64,000 bases of DNA. Source: an uncultured bacterium (lineage in GTDB: Bacteria > Hydrogenedentota > Hydrogenedentia > Hydrogenedentales > Hydrogenedentaceae). This document shows, piece by piece, positions 1-8,809 of the stretch. Numbering within the stretch: the stretch's first letter is position 1; every line of letters starts with the position of its first letter. A program made the translations under genes and the position numbers. A model generated the notes under the pieces. That model saw nothing but the letters and a program-made list of their open reading frames with translations. It did not search any database and was not told the DNA's origin. The stretch spans positions 1-64,000 of the forward strand of contig CAKZKR010000008.1 in NCBI GenBank assembly GCA_937124615.1, read 5' to 3'.

Positions 1-777
1 AATTTTTCCCACAACAAACCCTGTTCCGGGATGGATGACCAGAATATAATCTTTATACCATACATTGGCACAGATATAACCTTCTATAAATTCAAGTTCA
101 TTGAGGTGTGAGATAGGAGTACCATTTTCCTGAACAAGAATTGTTTTAACAATCTTAAATGTTTCAGGTTCACGGAAGGAGAGATAGGCCGACCCATCCG
201 ACATTATTAGATTTTTTCCGTCGCATGTAAGTCCCCAACCCTCTCCGGTGTAATATGAAACTTTTTGCAATTCAAGATTGTTTCGTGAGTAAATAAAACA
301 GACCTCTTCTTTCCATGTTAATTGATATAGTGAATTCCCCATGATTGCTATTCCTTCACCAAATACCCTATTAAAATTTTGTCCATTATATTCCTGAGGC
401 AAACCTCGAACAAGTAAAGGAATACCTGTTTCTAACTCAACAATTCGAATAGATGACTGTCCATACAATCCTGTACTTTCATAGAGGACATTATTATCCC
501 ATATTAAGCCTTGTGTAAATGCAGTATTATCGTGGGGATATTTTGCCACAATCTTATAAGTTAGCATGAAAGGTTGTTTATAATTCCAAAATGTTGAATA
601 AATTTCCGCTTCCCCTCTTTCTTCTCCCTCATACTGAGGATTTTCCATCCCCTCGTTTTCTATTGACCCTTCAGGGATAATAGGAGGATTTGAGTGTTCT
701 CCTTCCCCTGGTGATTTACTATCGCAACAAGAGGATAACAAAAAGCAGTATATAAATATGATAATATAACAACGCAT
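1..777 (-). CDS. Glutaminyl-peptide cyclotransferase-like lipoprotein (partial, C-terminus off window)
   Basis: The reading frame runs off the left edge; 259 codons are visible. The N-terminus is a short hydrophobic segment ending in a lipobox (LLSSC, Cys17), so the protein is probably a lipoprotein. A Glu/Gly/Pro-rich linker (about residues 22-55) follows. The folded part then begins with YPHDNTAFTQGL, continues with LYESTGLYGQSS, and later has GEGWGLTCDG. These are hallmark stretches of the bacterial/plant-type glutamine cyclotransferase beta-propeller family, which converts N-terminal Gln to pyroglutamate. It is divergent from the radical SAM gene that begins 78 bases away. The family assignment is firm; the substrate is unknown. 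Confidence 0.85.
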   Translation of the reverse strand, partial: MRCYIIIFIYCFLLSSCCDSKSPGEGEHSNPPIIPEGSIENEGMENPQYEGEERGEAEIYSTFWNYKQPFMLTYKIVAKYPHDNTAFTQGLIWDNNVLYESTGLYGQSSIRIVELETGIPLLVRGLPQEYNGQNFNRVFGEGIAIMGNSLYQLTWKEEVCFIYSRNNLELQKVSYYTGEGWGLTCDGKNLIMSDGSAYLSFREPETFKIVKTILVQENGTPISHLNELEFIEGYICANVWYKDYILVIHPGTGFVVGKI

Positions 778-854
778 ATTTGTTCGTAATATGTTCACTT
801 TTTCAGGTAAAATACTTTCTAGAAAAGTATAACAAAAGAAGTAAAACACAAAAA

Positions 855-1787
855 ATGGTTATTCCTCAGAGAATACAGATTCAAACACAAACAGGTTGCA
901 ATGGGAGATGTATATTTTGCCCTAATGAACAATTTATCAAGGCTCATCTCCCTACGGGAAGAATGCCGAAAGAATTGTTTTGTTCAATCATTGACCAGTT
1001 GGCTCCACTTAATCCCCATCGGATAATGCCATATCTTCAAAATGAACCTTTATTAGATGAACGATTACCTGAATTTATTGAATATATCCATCAGAAAATG
1101 CCCAAAGTTACTTCGCTTGTGGTGAGTAATGGGACACATCTCAAGCAAGAAATGGGGGAAAGACTGATTTCAAGTGGATTAAAACGTTTGAAAATTAGTC
1201 TCCAGTCATTGGATGATGAAACAAACAAAGAACTTATGGGATATCCTGCAACCCCTGTAATTGAGAATATCATAAACTTTTCCCTGCTATTAAAAGAAAA
1301 ACAGTCGAATATGGATTTAAGAGTTTCTACTATTGTTACATCGAGGAGTGCAAGTGAGATTGAAACCATGAAAAGGTTTTGGAAGAAATATGGTATTCGA
1401 CTTGTTTTATCTTCCCTTGAAAATCGAGGGGGGAATATTAGTAATGTTTTAGAACTTTCTAACACAACAAACTTCCAGTTAAGAAGGGGGTGTATCCGTC
1501 CTACTCGTGATATGTGTATTCTTTTTAATGGCAAAGTTATTTTGTGTTGTGTAGATTGGCTGAGAACTGTAATTTTAGGGGACTTGAATGAAAAATCAAT
1601 AACCGATATATGGAACTCTAATCGTCTTCAGATGATTCGTGAAGGATTGAATATGGAAGACTGTTGCCACTTGCCGGAAATTTGCAGAAACTGCTCTGAG
1701 GCGATAGAAAATTATAGAAAGACCCCTTCTTGGTTAAAGCAAATTAAAAGTTCTTTCAAACAGGTTTTTCAAAATTTAATACAATAA
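855..1787 (+). CDS. Radical SAM protein with SPASM-type C-terminus
   Basis: The 310-residue protein starts with MVIPQRIQIQTQTGCNGRCIFC, which gives the CxxxCxxC motif for the SAM-binding 4Fe-4S cluster within the first 25 residues. The C-terminal third has many cysteines in a SPASM-like arrangement (GCIRPTRDMC, then ILCCVDW, then CCHLPEICRNC) that would bind auxiliary clusters. The frame stays open upstream to 780, but the ATG at 855 places the SAM domain at the normal distance from the N-terminus. SPASM proteins modify peptides or act as anaerobic sulfatase-maturing enzymes; no peptide precursor is visible beside this gene, so the substrate is unknown. It converges with the glycosidase-like gene. 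Confidence 0.85.
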   Translation: MVIPQRIQIQTQTGCNGRCIFCPNEQFIKAHLPTGRMPKELFCSIIDQLAPLNPHRIMPYLQNEPLLDERLPEFIEYIHQKMPKVTSLVVSNGTHLKQEMGERLISSGLKRLKISLQSLDDETNKELMGYPATPVIENIINFSLLLKEKQSNMDLRVSTIVTSRSASEIETMKRFWKKYGIRLVLSSLENRGGNISNVLELSNTTNFQLRRGCIRPTRDMCILFNGKVILCCVDWLRTVILGDLNEKSITDIWNSNRLQMIREGLNMEDCCHLPEICRNCSEAIENYRKTPSWLKQIKSSFKQVFQNLIQ

Positions 1788-1805
1788 ATATTTTTAATAC
1801 TTAAA

Positions 1806-3956
1806 TTATTTGTCAGGATATCTGATTTCGTAAGTTTTTTTATCAAAATCGACAATTATAGTAGTGCCATCAGAGTAGGTTGCTTTTTGTTTCCGGTATG
1901 TATCATCTAAGAATTCATGGTTTACTAATTCAAGAAATTGACAATGTTTTGCAAGAGTGCATAGTTCTTTAACGAAAGTGATTTCTTTTTCATCTGCATT
2001 AATACTTAAATAAGGCATTCCCGCATTGAGAATACAATGTAGGTATCCTGCGTCTCCATTAGGTATTCCCCAGCCTCCGTCATCAGTTATTCCCCATGGC
2101 ATAATTAGCGAATCATGATAAACTAAATTGAATAACGGAATGGGGATACCCACTTTTTCTCCTCCATTTAGTGAGGGCTGTAACCAATAAGGTCCATGGT
2201 GAACCAGGTCAATAACCGAAGCAAGGTATTCTGTAGGTTCTTCTGAACTAATGATATATCCTTTAGACTTTAATACTTGAAAGGCCTCTTTACGGTATTG
2301 TGCACATTCAGAGCGGGTAACAGGAGAAAATGATTCATAACTTTCTTCCAGAGGAACTACTGAAAAAACATCGAGGTAAACGCCTTGTATTTCAAGTCCA
2401 TTATTAATTAACCAATTATAATTACGACGAACATAAGAAGGAACAAAACGGGCACTAAGAAGTGCTTGGGGTCCTCCACACCATGTACTGTGTTGCTCTC
2501 GAATATTATCCTGATTTAACACACATAATTTGGAGTTAAATGAAACAGCATTTAGATAAAAGTCTCTATATTGATCGTGTAATGCGAGAATATATTCCAA
2601 TTCCTTACAGGTCTGAGATAACTTTTTTAATCCTTCTAGACCGCCTACTTCATATCCTGGGGGGACAATATCTGGGTGTCCACTATCATATCCCATGTAG
2701 CCCCATCCGTCCAGGTGTACATAAGCAGTTTCTATTCCTTTGTTTTTAAGTTTTCGTAATTGTTCTGCAATCTTACTGTAGGGTATAAGATGATGATTAT
2801 TTTCAATAGGATTTTTTGTGAACAAAGAACTACTTTCTTCAAAATGGTATAAGGCCCCCACATGAATAACAGGTATACCAATGATTTTTTCTAATAGGGG
2901 GGACCGTATTATTTTTTCTTTGAGAGATACAAAATTTCTGCGATCCCTAACCCAATTCCGATAATGCTTTGCTAATGTAACATGAGTCGCATTTTTTAAA
3001 AAATAAAATTCGATACTTCTAAGATAACCTATCTCCCCGAGACTGGAATACCATAACGGTTGAACTTTTGTCGGACCTCCCTCTGGATGTTGATAATCAA
3101 TCCCTGCATCATCAGAAGTTGCCAGGATTGCTAATAAGCCATTATTCCCTTTTATATGTCCCCACCATGGCATATACATCATTCGTGAGTTTGTAAGGTC
3201 TTTTCCATAAAATTTCTCTGAACAGTTGGCAGGTAGCAACATCCCCTGCATGACACACAAAACACTTTTTTCATCAGAAGATGGGTTCAACACTATAGGC
3301 TTTGGGAAACGGATTTGCCTTAACTGTTTTGAGGTGGTTGAACTTGAAATATCTATTGTTAGGTTATTATCAGAGAGGTAAAATGTTATAAGCACCTCGA
3401 AGTTTGAAACCGATGGGAAATCTTTGAAATGAAGAGTAAACCCCTTTGCATATCCGGTAATTACTTCTTCATAGATTACTTGCTTTGCAGAAATCAATGA
3501 TAAGTTTGCCGATGATAAAATTATGTCTTCTTCGTCAGATGGATAATATTCCCATTTTTGACCTTGGTATTCCACTATTAATTGTAGGTTCTTTTTTACT
3601 AATTGAACCTTTGTATTTGAATTTTCCACAGTCCATGATTCATCAGTTTCGGATAACGATTCGGAAGAAAGTGTAGGCTTTTCTAATGCATTTTTTAATA
3701 GCCATTCGCGAACTTCTACAAATTCTTTATATATACTTTCAAATTCTGTTTCTCCTGTGATTTTAGATATTTTGTTTTTTAGGTCCTCTATTTTGGTTGT
3801 TTTTTCTTGTAGTAGTGTATTGTCCACAGGTATATTGTTTATCGATTCGCAAAACAGTAAGTATTGTTGTTTCCTGCTTTCAATGTCATGTGTATAAGCA
3901 TAGAGGGCTGTAATGAGAATAAACAAAAGAGAAAGAAAGAATTGATTTCTTATCAT
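1806..3956 (-). CDS. Secreted putative glycoside hydrolase (DUF5696/GH-like TIM barrel)
   Basis: A 716-residue protein with a signal peptide (about residues 1-22) and a short helical N-terminal region. A beta-rich region (about 100-320) precedes a TIM-barrel-like half. The barrel includes YVHLDGWGYMGYDSGHPD, IQGVYLDVFSVVP and IISSEEPTEY, with acidic residues at strand ends as in retaining glycosidases. The pattern resembles the DUF5696 group, distantly related to clan GH-D/GH101-type enzymes, but I cannot fix a family number from sequence alone. It probably acts in the periplasm or outside the cell on a polysaccharide or glycoprotein. It stands alone, so context does not suggest a substrate. 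Confidence 0.6.
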   Translation of the reverse strand: MIRNQFFLSLLFILITALYAYTHDIESRKQQYLLFCESINNIPVDNTLLQEKTTKIEDLKNKISKITGETEFESIYKEFVEVREWLLKNALEKPTLSSESLSETDESWTVENSNTKVQLVKKNLQLIVEYQGQKWEYYPSDEEDIILSSANLSLISAKQVIYEEVITGYAKGFTLHFKDFPSVSNFEVLITFYLSDNNLTIDISSSTTSKQLRQIRFPKPIVLNPSSDEKSVLCVMQGMLLPANCSEKFYGKDLTNSRMMYMPWWGHIKGNNGLLAILATSDDAGIDYQHPEGGPTKVQPLWYSSLGEIGYLRSIEFYFLKNATHVTLAKHYRNWVRDRRNFVSLKEKIIRSPLLEKIIGIPVIHVGALYHFEESSSLFTKNPIENNHHLIPYSKIAEQLRKLKNKGIETAYVHLDGWGYMGYDSGHPDIVPPGYEVGGLEGLKKLSQTCKELEYILALHDQYRDFYLNAVSFNSKLCVLNQDNIREQHSTWCGGPQALLSARFVPSYVRRNYNWLINNGLEIQGVYLDVFSVVPLEESYESFSPVTRSECAQYRKEAFQVLKSKGYIISSEEPTEYLASVIDLVHHGPYWLQPSLNGGEKVGIPIPLFNLVYHDSLIMPWGITDDGGWGIPNGDAGYLHCILNAGMPYLSINADEKEITFVKELCTLAKHCQFLELVNHEFLDDTYRKQKATYSDGTTIIVDFDKKTYEIRYPDK

Positions 3957-4051
3957 AATTCATTCCTTTATTTTTTTATTTGACTTTTCTAACTGAAAAA
4001 ATGTTCTAATAAAGTCCGATTAAGAAACAAGGAAAATAAGGAAAAATTAGT

Positions 4052-4735
4052 ATGTACCTACATGATGCTCATGTCTCAAATGTTGTTACTTCCTTTGCTA
4101 CTTTATGGTCAGGTGTTATTGTTACCCTTTTTTGGTGGTATGATCGAAAACAACCTTTACGATGGTTGTTTTTCTATATTACTATTATAATTACTGCCAT
4201 TCCAACTATTATTCATCATATGTCCCCTACACAGCAATTTTGGACATCTGTCGATATTATGAGTAATATTCTGCTGGTTTGGGCTTTGGAGTTAGCATTA
4301 GCAGGAGATTTCTTAAAACAGCCTTTTAGAAGGCAATTTGTTTTTATCTTGAGTATAATCAATTTGTTTGTAATACTTAAACTGGGATATGAGGTTATTT
4401 CGCCACCTCAAAATATATTTCTTCCTTTAGGTGAAAAAGGTGGATTTACTTTTGGAGAAATAGCACTGATATTAAATGCAATATTGTCTGTTATTATTAT
4501 CTCGTATTATTCGAGGAGTTTTACAAAAAAACAAAAATCAGTTATGAAGGTTTTGGTTGCTATCTTTTTATTGGGTTTATTACTTGCTACGGGCAGTGAT
4601 GATTATATTTATCCCACATTTTTGAGCTGGCATTCATTATGGCATATTACAGGGGCTTTTGGTTTTGTTGTTTTCTGGTTTTTCAATCATTTAAGATTTT
4701 CATTAGAAGGAGGAGCTAATAATGCTGATTCATAG
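4052..4735 (+). CDS. Seven-TM CREST/ceramidase-like putative membrane hydrolase
   Basis: A 227-residue integral membrane protein with about seven hydrophobic helices. Polar residues sit where the CREST superfamily (alkaline ceramidase, PAQR receptors, Per1) has its zinc site: AIPTIIHHM at the end of an early helix, SVDIMSN in the next, and FLSWHSLWHITG (HxxxH) in the last helix. That last motif closely resembles the alkaline ceramidase signature. This supports a metal-dependent amide/ester hydrolase acting on lipids in the membrane, but that is inference from a few motifs. The gene overlaps the following Dabb gene by 14 bases, so the two are probably translationally coupled. Confidence 0.5.
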   Translation: MYLHDAHVSNVVTSFATLWSGVIVTLFWWYDRKQPLRWLFFYITIIITAIPTIIHHMSPTQQFWTSVDIMSNILLVWALELALAGDFLKQPFRRQFVFILSIINLFVILKLGYEVISPPQNIFLPLGEKGGFTFGEIALILNAILSVIIISYYSRSFTKKQKSVMKVLVAIFLLGLLLATGSDDYIYPTFLSWHSLWHITGAFGFVVFWFFNHLRFSLEGGANNADS

Positions 4736-5024
4736 TGTTTATTTCTGGTTAAAGGATGAAATATGTGAGGCCAAAAGGCAAGCATTTTATGAAGGTTTAT
4801 TAGGGTTATCAAAGATTCCCACAGTAGAGCAACTATTCGTTGGTACGCCTGCAAATACGGAAAAACGACCTGTAATTGATAATAGTTATACTTTTGGTAT
4901 TATTGTAGTTTTCAAAGATATAGAGGCTCATAATGTTTATCAAGAACATTCGATTCATAAAAATTTTTTATTAGAATTTAGTTCTTATTGGAACAAGGTT
5001 ATTGTTTACGATTTTGAATGTTAG
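4722..5024 (+). CDS. Dabb (stress-responsive alpha/beta-barrel) domain protein
   Basis: A 100-residue protein that is almost entirely one Dabb domain. It begins MLIHSVYFWLKDE, has the typical FVGTPANTEKRPVIDNSYTF central portion, then FKDIEAHNVYQEHSIHKNF, and ends VIVYDFEC. Dabb proteins form dimeric ferredoxin-like barrels and are often found as small stress-induced or monooxygenase-like proteins. The start lies inside the end of the upstream membrane protein gene, with an AGGAGG ribosome site just before it. A specific reaction cannot be inferred. Confidence 0.85.
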   Translation: MLIHSVYFWLKDEICEAKRQAFYEGLLGLSKIPTVEQLFVGTPANTEKRPVIDNSYTFGIIVVFKDIEAHNVYQEHSIHKNFLLEFSSYWNKVIVYDFEC

Positions 5025-5031
5025 CAAATAG

Positions 5032-5838
5032 TTAAAACTTTCGTTCAATAGCTTTTCTTGCGATTTTATCTAAAAGAGAGGGGCACAGCAATTTTAACCA
5101 CATACCTATTTTTCCCCTTCGAGAAGTAATTAATAATCGTTGTTTTTTAAGAATAGCCTTTAGAATTAATTCGGCACATTTCTCAGCAGTCATAATTTTT
5201 GATTCTACCATCGGTGTTTGTCCTAGGGAGGAACCGTCTCCTTTTAACGCCCTCTTATGGATTTCTGATTTTACGAAATCAGGTGTAACAATGGTAACAT
5301 GTACCCCTTTTGGTTCTATTTCAATCCGAAGAGAATCGAAAAAACCTACCATAGCATGTTTACTTGCAGAGTAAATTGTTCGACAGGGGACACCTGTCAA
5401 GCCTGCGACACTGGAAATGGCTACAATATGTCCTCTGGTTTTATATAGATAGGGGAGAGCAAAATAAGTACAATATAGTGAACCCAAAAAATTAGTTTCC
5501 ATAATCTCATTTACAATCTTTAAATCCTGAACCTCATCAAAACGACACCACATTGTTCTACCTGCATTGTTGACCAAAATATCCAATTGCCCAAAATGAG
5601 ATATAGTACTTTCTATCAGGTTTAAGCAATCATTTTGTTTGGAAATGTCCGCTTTTATACTAAATACTTGATTATTGTAATATTTGATTTCTTCTACTAA
5701 ATCTTTTAGTCGTTCCTCATTTCGGGCTGATATGACAACTTTTGCTCCTTCTTTTGAAAATAGTTTAGCCATTGCCCGGCCAATTCCTTCCGAGGCACCT
5801 GTTATGACTACCACTTTGTCTTTAAATTTTAAATCCAT
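5032..5838 (-). CDS. Short-chain dehydrogenase/reductase (SDR)
   Basis: A 268-residue classical SDR. The cofactor site TGASEGIG is at residues 13-20, NNAG follows the fourth strand, and the catalytic Ser (AISSVAG) precedes YSASK, giving the Ser-Tyr-Lys triad. It should bind NAD(P)H and reduce or oxidise a small carbonyl/alcohol substrate in the cytoplasm; the C-terminus is basic (KAIERKF). The frame is open to an ATG at 5859, but AAAGGAGA lies inside those first codons. The ATG at 5838 is correctly spaced from it and is chosen as the start. It converges with the Dabb gene, seven bases away. Confidence 0.88.
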   Translation of the reverse strand: MDLKFKDKVVVITGASEGIGRAMAKLFSKEGAKVVISARNEERLKDLVEEIKYYNNQVFSIKADISKQNDCLNLIESTISHFGQLDILVNNAGRTMWCRFDEVQDLKIVNEIMETNFLGSLYCTYFALPYLYKTRGHIVAISSVAGLTGVPCRTIYSASKHAMVGFFDSLRIEIEPKGVHVTIVTPDFVKSEIHKRALKGDGSSLGQTPMVESKIMTAEKCAELILKAILKKQRLLITSRRGKIGMWLKLLCPSLLDKIARKAIERKF

Positions 5839-5959
5839 ACTTTTCATTCTCCTTTTCAATTTGTTATTATTATATAGATATTATGAATATTAGAGTAATT
5901 CAAGTTTTTGAATGGTCGCAGGCTGAGTAAATTATTAAAAAATTCTTGGAGGTTTTTAA

Positions 5960-8788
5960 ATGAAGGGATGTAGAAAAAATATCAAGAAATTAGGAATCTT
6001 ATTAATTTGTCTTTGTTTAATAACAATAACGAACATTTTTTCTGAGAATACGAAATTAAAGTCTTTATCTGAATTACCCAATCCAGTACCCCGTATTGCT
6101 ATAGTGGGCGACAGCTGGGGAATGTTTATGTGGTGGTTTCGCTCCTTTCAAAAAGCCCTTGTGGAGTTAGGGTATGAAGAATACTGTGAAGTTGCCAATG
6201 AATCGGTTGTGGGTGGAGGGAAAACTTTCCAGTTTGTCAATGTGGAACAGTTTCCTGCAGCGGAACAAATTCGGAATGCTATCCGGCAAATGCTTACCGA
6301 TTATCCTACAATTGATATTGTTGTTATTTCATTGGGAGGCAATGATGCCCTTTATGGAACCGAATTTGTATTGCCTGACAATCCTTATAAAGAGATAAGA
6401 ATGCAATGTCCGGGACATCCAGAAAATATGAATGAAATTCTTGCAGAAAAAATAGTGAATTATGATATGGATAATTTAATTGACTTGATTTTATCTGTAC
6501 GACCTGATATTCGAGTCTTGCTTACATCTTATGATTTTGGGGGTGATACAAAACGGAGTGAGTGTGATTTGTTGACCCAACAATTAGGAATAATAGTTCT
6601 GGATATTTACAAACAAAGGTTAGCAGACCGTAAAGGGGACCGTGTCCATTTCATCAACAATTATGGCTTAATGCAGTTTATGTACGGAGTCTTCCAGTAC
6701 CAAGTAAATTCTGGAAATGATCCAATCTGGGGAACGGAACAATTGGTATATCCTGCAGGCTATGTTAAACCAGGTTTTTCTTCAGATGATTATCCCCCAT
6801 TAAGACTTCCAGATCCAGATGATATTTGGACTTTTCCGTGGACTGAAAATGGGGTAGAGGTAAATGTTCCAGGGTTTCCCGATTATTTCAATCCACTTCA
6901 TTCTTTGTTAGATAGAAACATGCATTTGACAGAAGAAGGTTACTACTTTATGGCACGGAGAATGGTTGACCGTGTTATAAAATATTGGCTTGACTATCCA
7001 AAAGTCTTTGGAATTCATCCCGTGGCTAATGAAAAAGGAGAGACATATCAATTTGAAGTTATTTTCTCAAAAGAGGTCACGGGTGTAGATCCAACAGATT
7101 TTGAAATAGCAACGGCAGAGATTGAAATGGGGGAAAAAATAGATGTTAGTCAGGCACAGGTTATTTCAATTATTCCAGATTCGGGTTTTAGTAGAACATA
7201 TACAGTTACCGTTGATTTGAACCCAAACTTAAATCCAAAGAAAGGTGCATTAACCGAAGTCGTTCATATCCATGTCTTAGATGATGATAGTATTGAGGAT
7301 TCAGAAGGGACTCCTCTGGGTGGACCTAACACGCCAACATGGACAGATAATGGTAAATTTACTTATTATGGTCCTTTTGCCTTCGTAGATTTAGCAAAAC
7401 CCGAAGAAGATAATTTTGAACAGGTTCAAAAATATCTCTCTGTTTTAACAAAACCTTATCTACCCTTTATTAACTTTGCAGTCTCTTTTGATGAAGACAA
7501 ATTGGATATTAATGGTAACCTTTTCCCTTTAGTCCAGCAATTAATAAATGATGAGGATGTTGACCCAGAATCTTTATATATTAAAGGGAATGGGATGCTT
7601 GATAGTTATGAATTTGCCCTTTTAGAACGTTGTCTTAAAGATATAAATATCAATTTTAGTGCTGTTGGGGGAATTTCTCATAGTTTAGTTACAAATGCAT
7701 GGACTCAAAATCTTGCCCGTATCCGTAATGATTTAGGAGGGCCAATAACGCCGGAACACGACAATATGGTATTGAGAGTTTTTGCAGGTTTAGATTCCCT
7801 TTTCTGTGCATATTTAACTTTTGGTGAGATGAATACAGTTGGAACAATTTCTGCTGCCTCTGTGGCTTTGTTATCTGAAAGTGTTTCCCAATTCTTACCC
7901 GGTCTGACCTTTACACAGATAGAAGCCAAAAACTATCAATTATTAACCAATTATTTAGGGGCCAAAGATATTAACGGTAATGGGATTCTATCCCCGTCCG
8001 AGTTTGCGGATGCAGACAAAGACGGTTTTACCAATGCTCAGGAGTATCTCTATTTTGAATGTGATGGTAAAAAAGCATTTGTAGATGCGGCGCTGAATCC
8101 AAATATAAAACCTCTTCAATTAAACACAAATCCCAAAGAAGGAACGAAAATCCGACTATATATTCCACAATTATTACATGTATATTTAACTACTTATGAA
8201 TGGTACAAGAATGGGGTACTTTTGACTGATAATGAACGAATAAAAGGCAGTTCGACAAGGACATTAAACATTGAATCATTAACATTAGAAGATTCGGGAA
8301 CTTATATTTGTTACTATTGTGAAAATGACCCCAATAATTATGTGGTAAAATCCTATGGACCCATAACAATAAATGTTCAACCTGAGATTCAAGAGGGAGA
8401 AGGAATCTCAGAGGGGATATTGGAAGGAGAAGGCGTAACAGAGGGTGAAGGAATTATTGAAGAGGGGGAAGGAGAAGGACAGATAATACAACAGCCTCAC
8501 TCTTTGGATATAGATGGTGACTTTAAAGTTGAACTAACAGAACTATTAAGGGTTATCCAGTTTTATAACTATGGCGAATATAGTTGTGCCCCAGTGGGAT
8601 TAATTACGGAGGATGGATATGTCCCAGGAAACAGGGGAAATCACTCCTGTTCATATCATGCATCAGATTATAATCCTGGAGATTGGCAGATTTCGTTGGA
8701 AGAAATTTTACGGGCCATCCAACTTTTTAACTCACTTTCATATTATTGGTGTCCGGGACAGGGAGAAGACAACTTCTGCATTGATTAA
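5960..8788 (+). CDS. Large secreted SGNH-hydrolase-like protein with Ig-like domain, EG-rich linker and duplicated C-terminal tail
   Basis: 942 residues. A signal peptide covers about 1-28. An SGNH/GDSL-type hydrolase domain runs from about 44 to 350, with GDSWG at 50-54, GGND near 135 and a late DRNMH near 318-322. A Ca-loop-like segment (DINGNGILSPSEF, DADKDGF) sits near 670-690. An immunoglobulin-like domain at about 720-807 ends with DSGTYIC. A Glu/Gly-rich linker (about 810-840) follows. The tail (about 848-942) contains two related units, DIDGDFKVELTELLRVIQFYN and a second with WQISLEEILRAIQLFNS, each ending in Cys. Two such helix-loop units resemble dockerins and may anchor or sort the protein. 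TTGGAGGT precedes the ATG. The substrate is unknown; an ester or acetylated polysaccharide is plausible. Confidence 0.75.
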   Translation: MKGCRKNIKKLGILLICLCLITITNIFSENTKLKSLSELPNPVPRIAIVGDSWGMFMWWFRSFQKALVELGYEEYCEVANESVVGGGKTFQFVNVEQFPAAEQIRNAIRQMLTDYPTIDIVVISLGGNDALYGTEFVLPDNPYKEIRMQCPGHPENMNEILAEKIVNYDMDNLIDLILSVRPDIRVLLTSYDFGGDTKRSECDLLTQQLGIIVLDIYKQRLADRKGDRVHFINNYGLMQFMYGVFQYQVNSGNDPIWGTEQLVYPAGYVKPGFSSDDYPPLRLPDPDDIWTFPWTENGVEVNVPGFPDYFNPLHSLLDRNMHLTEEGYYFMARRMVDRVIKYWLDYPKVFGIHPVANEKGETYQFEVIFSKEVTGVDPTDFEIATAEIEMGEKIDVSQAQVISIIPDSGFSRTYTVTVDLNPNLNPKKGALTEVVHIHVLDDDSIEDSEGTPLGGPNTPTWTDNGKFTYYGPFAFVDLAKPEEDNFEQVQKYLSVLTKPYLPFINFAVSFDEDKLDINGNLFPLVQQLINDEDVDPESLYIKGNGMLDSYEFALLERCLKDININFSAVGGISHSLVTNAWTQNLARIRNDLGGPITPEHDNMVLRVFAGLDSLFCAYLTFGEMNTVGTISAASVALLSESVSQFLPGLTFTQIEAKNYQLLTNYLGAKDINGNGILSPSEFADADKDGFTNAQEYLYFECDGKKAFVDAALNPNIKPLQLNTNPKEGTKIRLYIPQLLHVYLTTYEWYKNGVLLTDNERIKGSSTRTLNIESLTLEDSGTYICYYCENDPNNYVVKSYGPITINVQPEIQEGEGISEGILEGEGVTEGEGIIEEGEGEGQIIQQPHSLDIDGDFKVELTELLRVIQFYNYGEYSCAPVGLITEDGYVPGNRGNHSCSYHASDYNPGDWQISLEEILRAIQLFNSLSYYWCPGQGEDNFCID

Positions 8789-8809
8789 TAATCTAAAAAA
8801 TAGATAATT

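Noticed and set aside
1091-1534. 147-codon minus-strand frame in the radical SAM gene
   Set aside because: It is antisense to conserved cysteine motifs of the real gene and has no family likeness.
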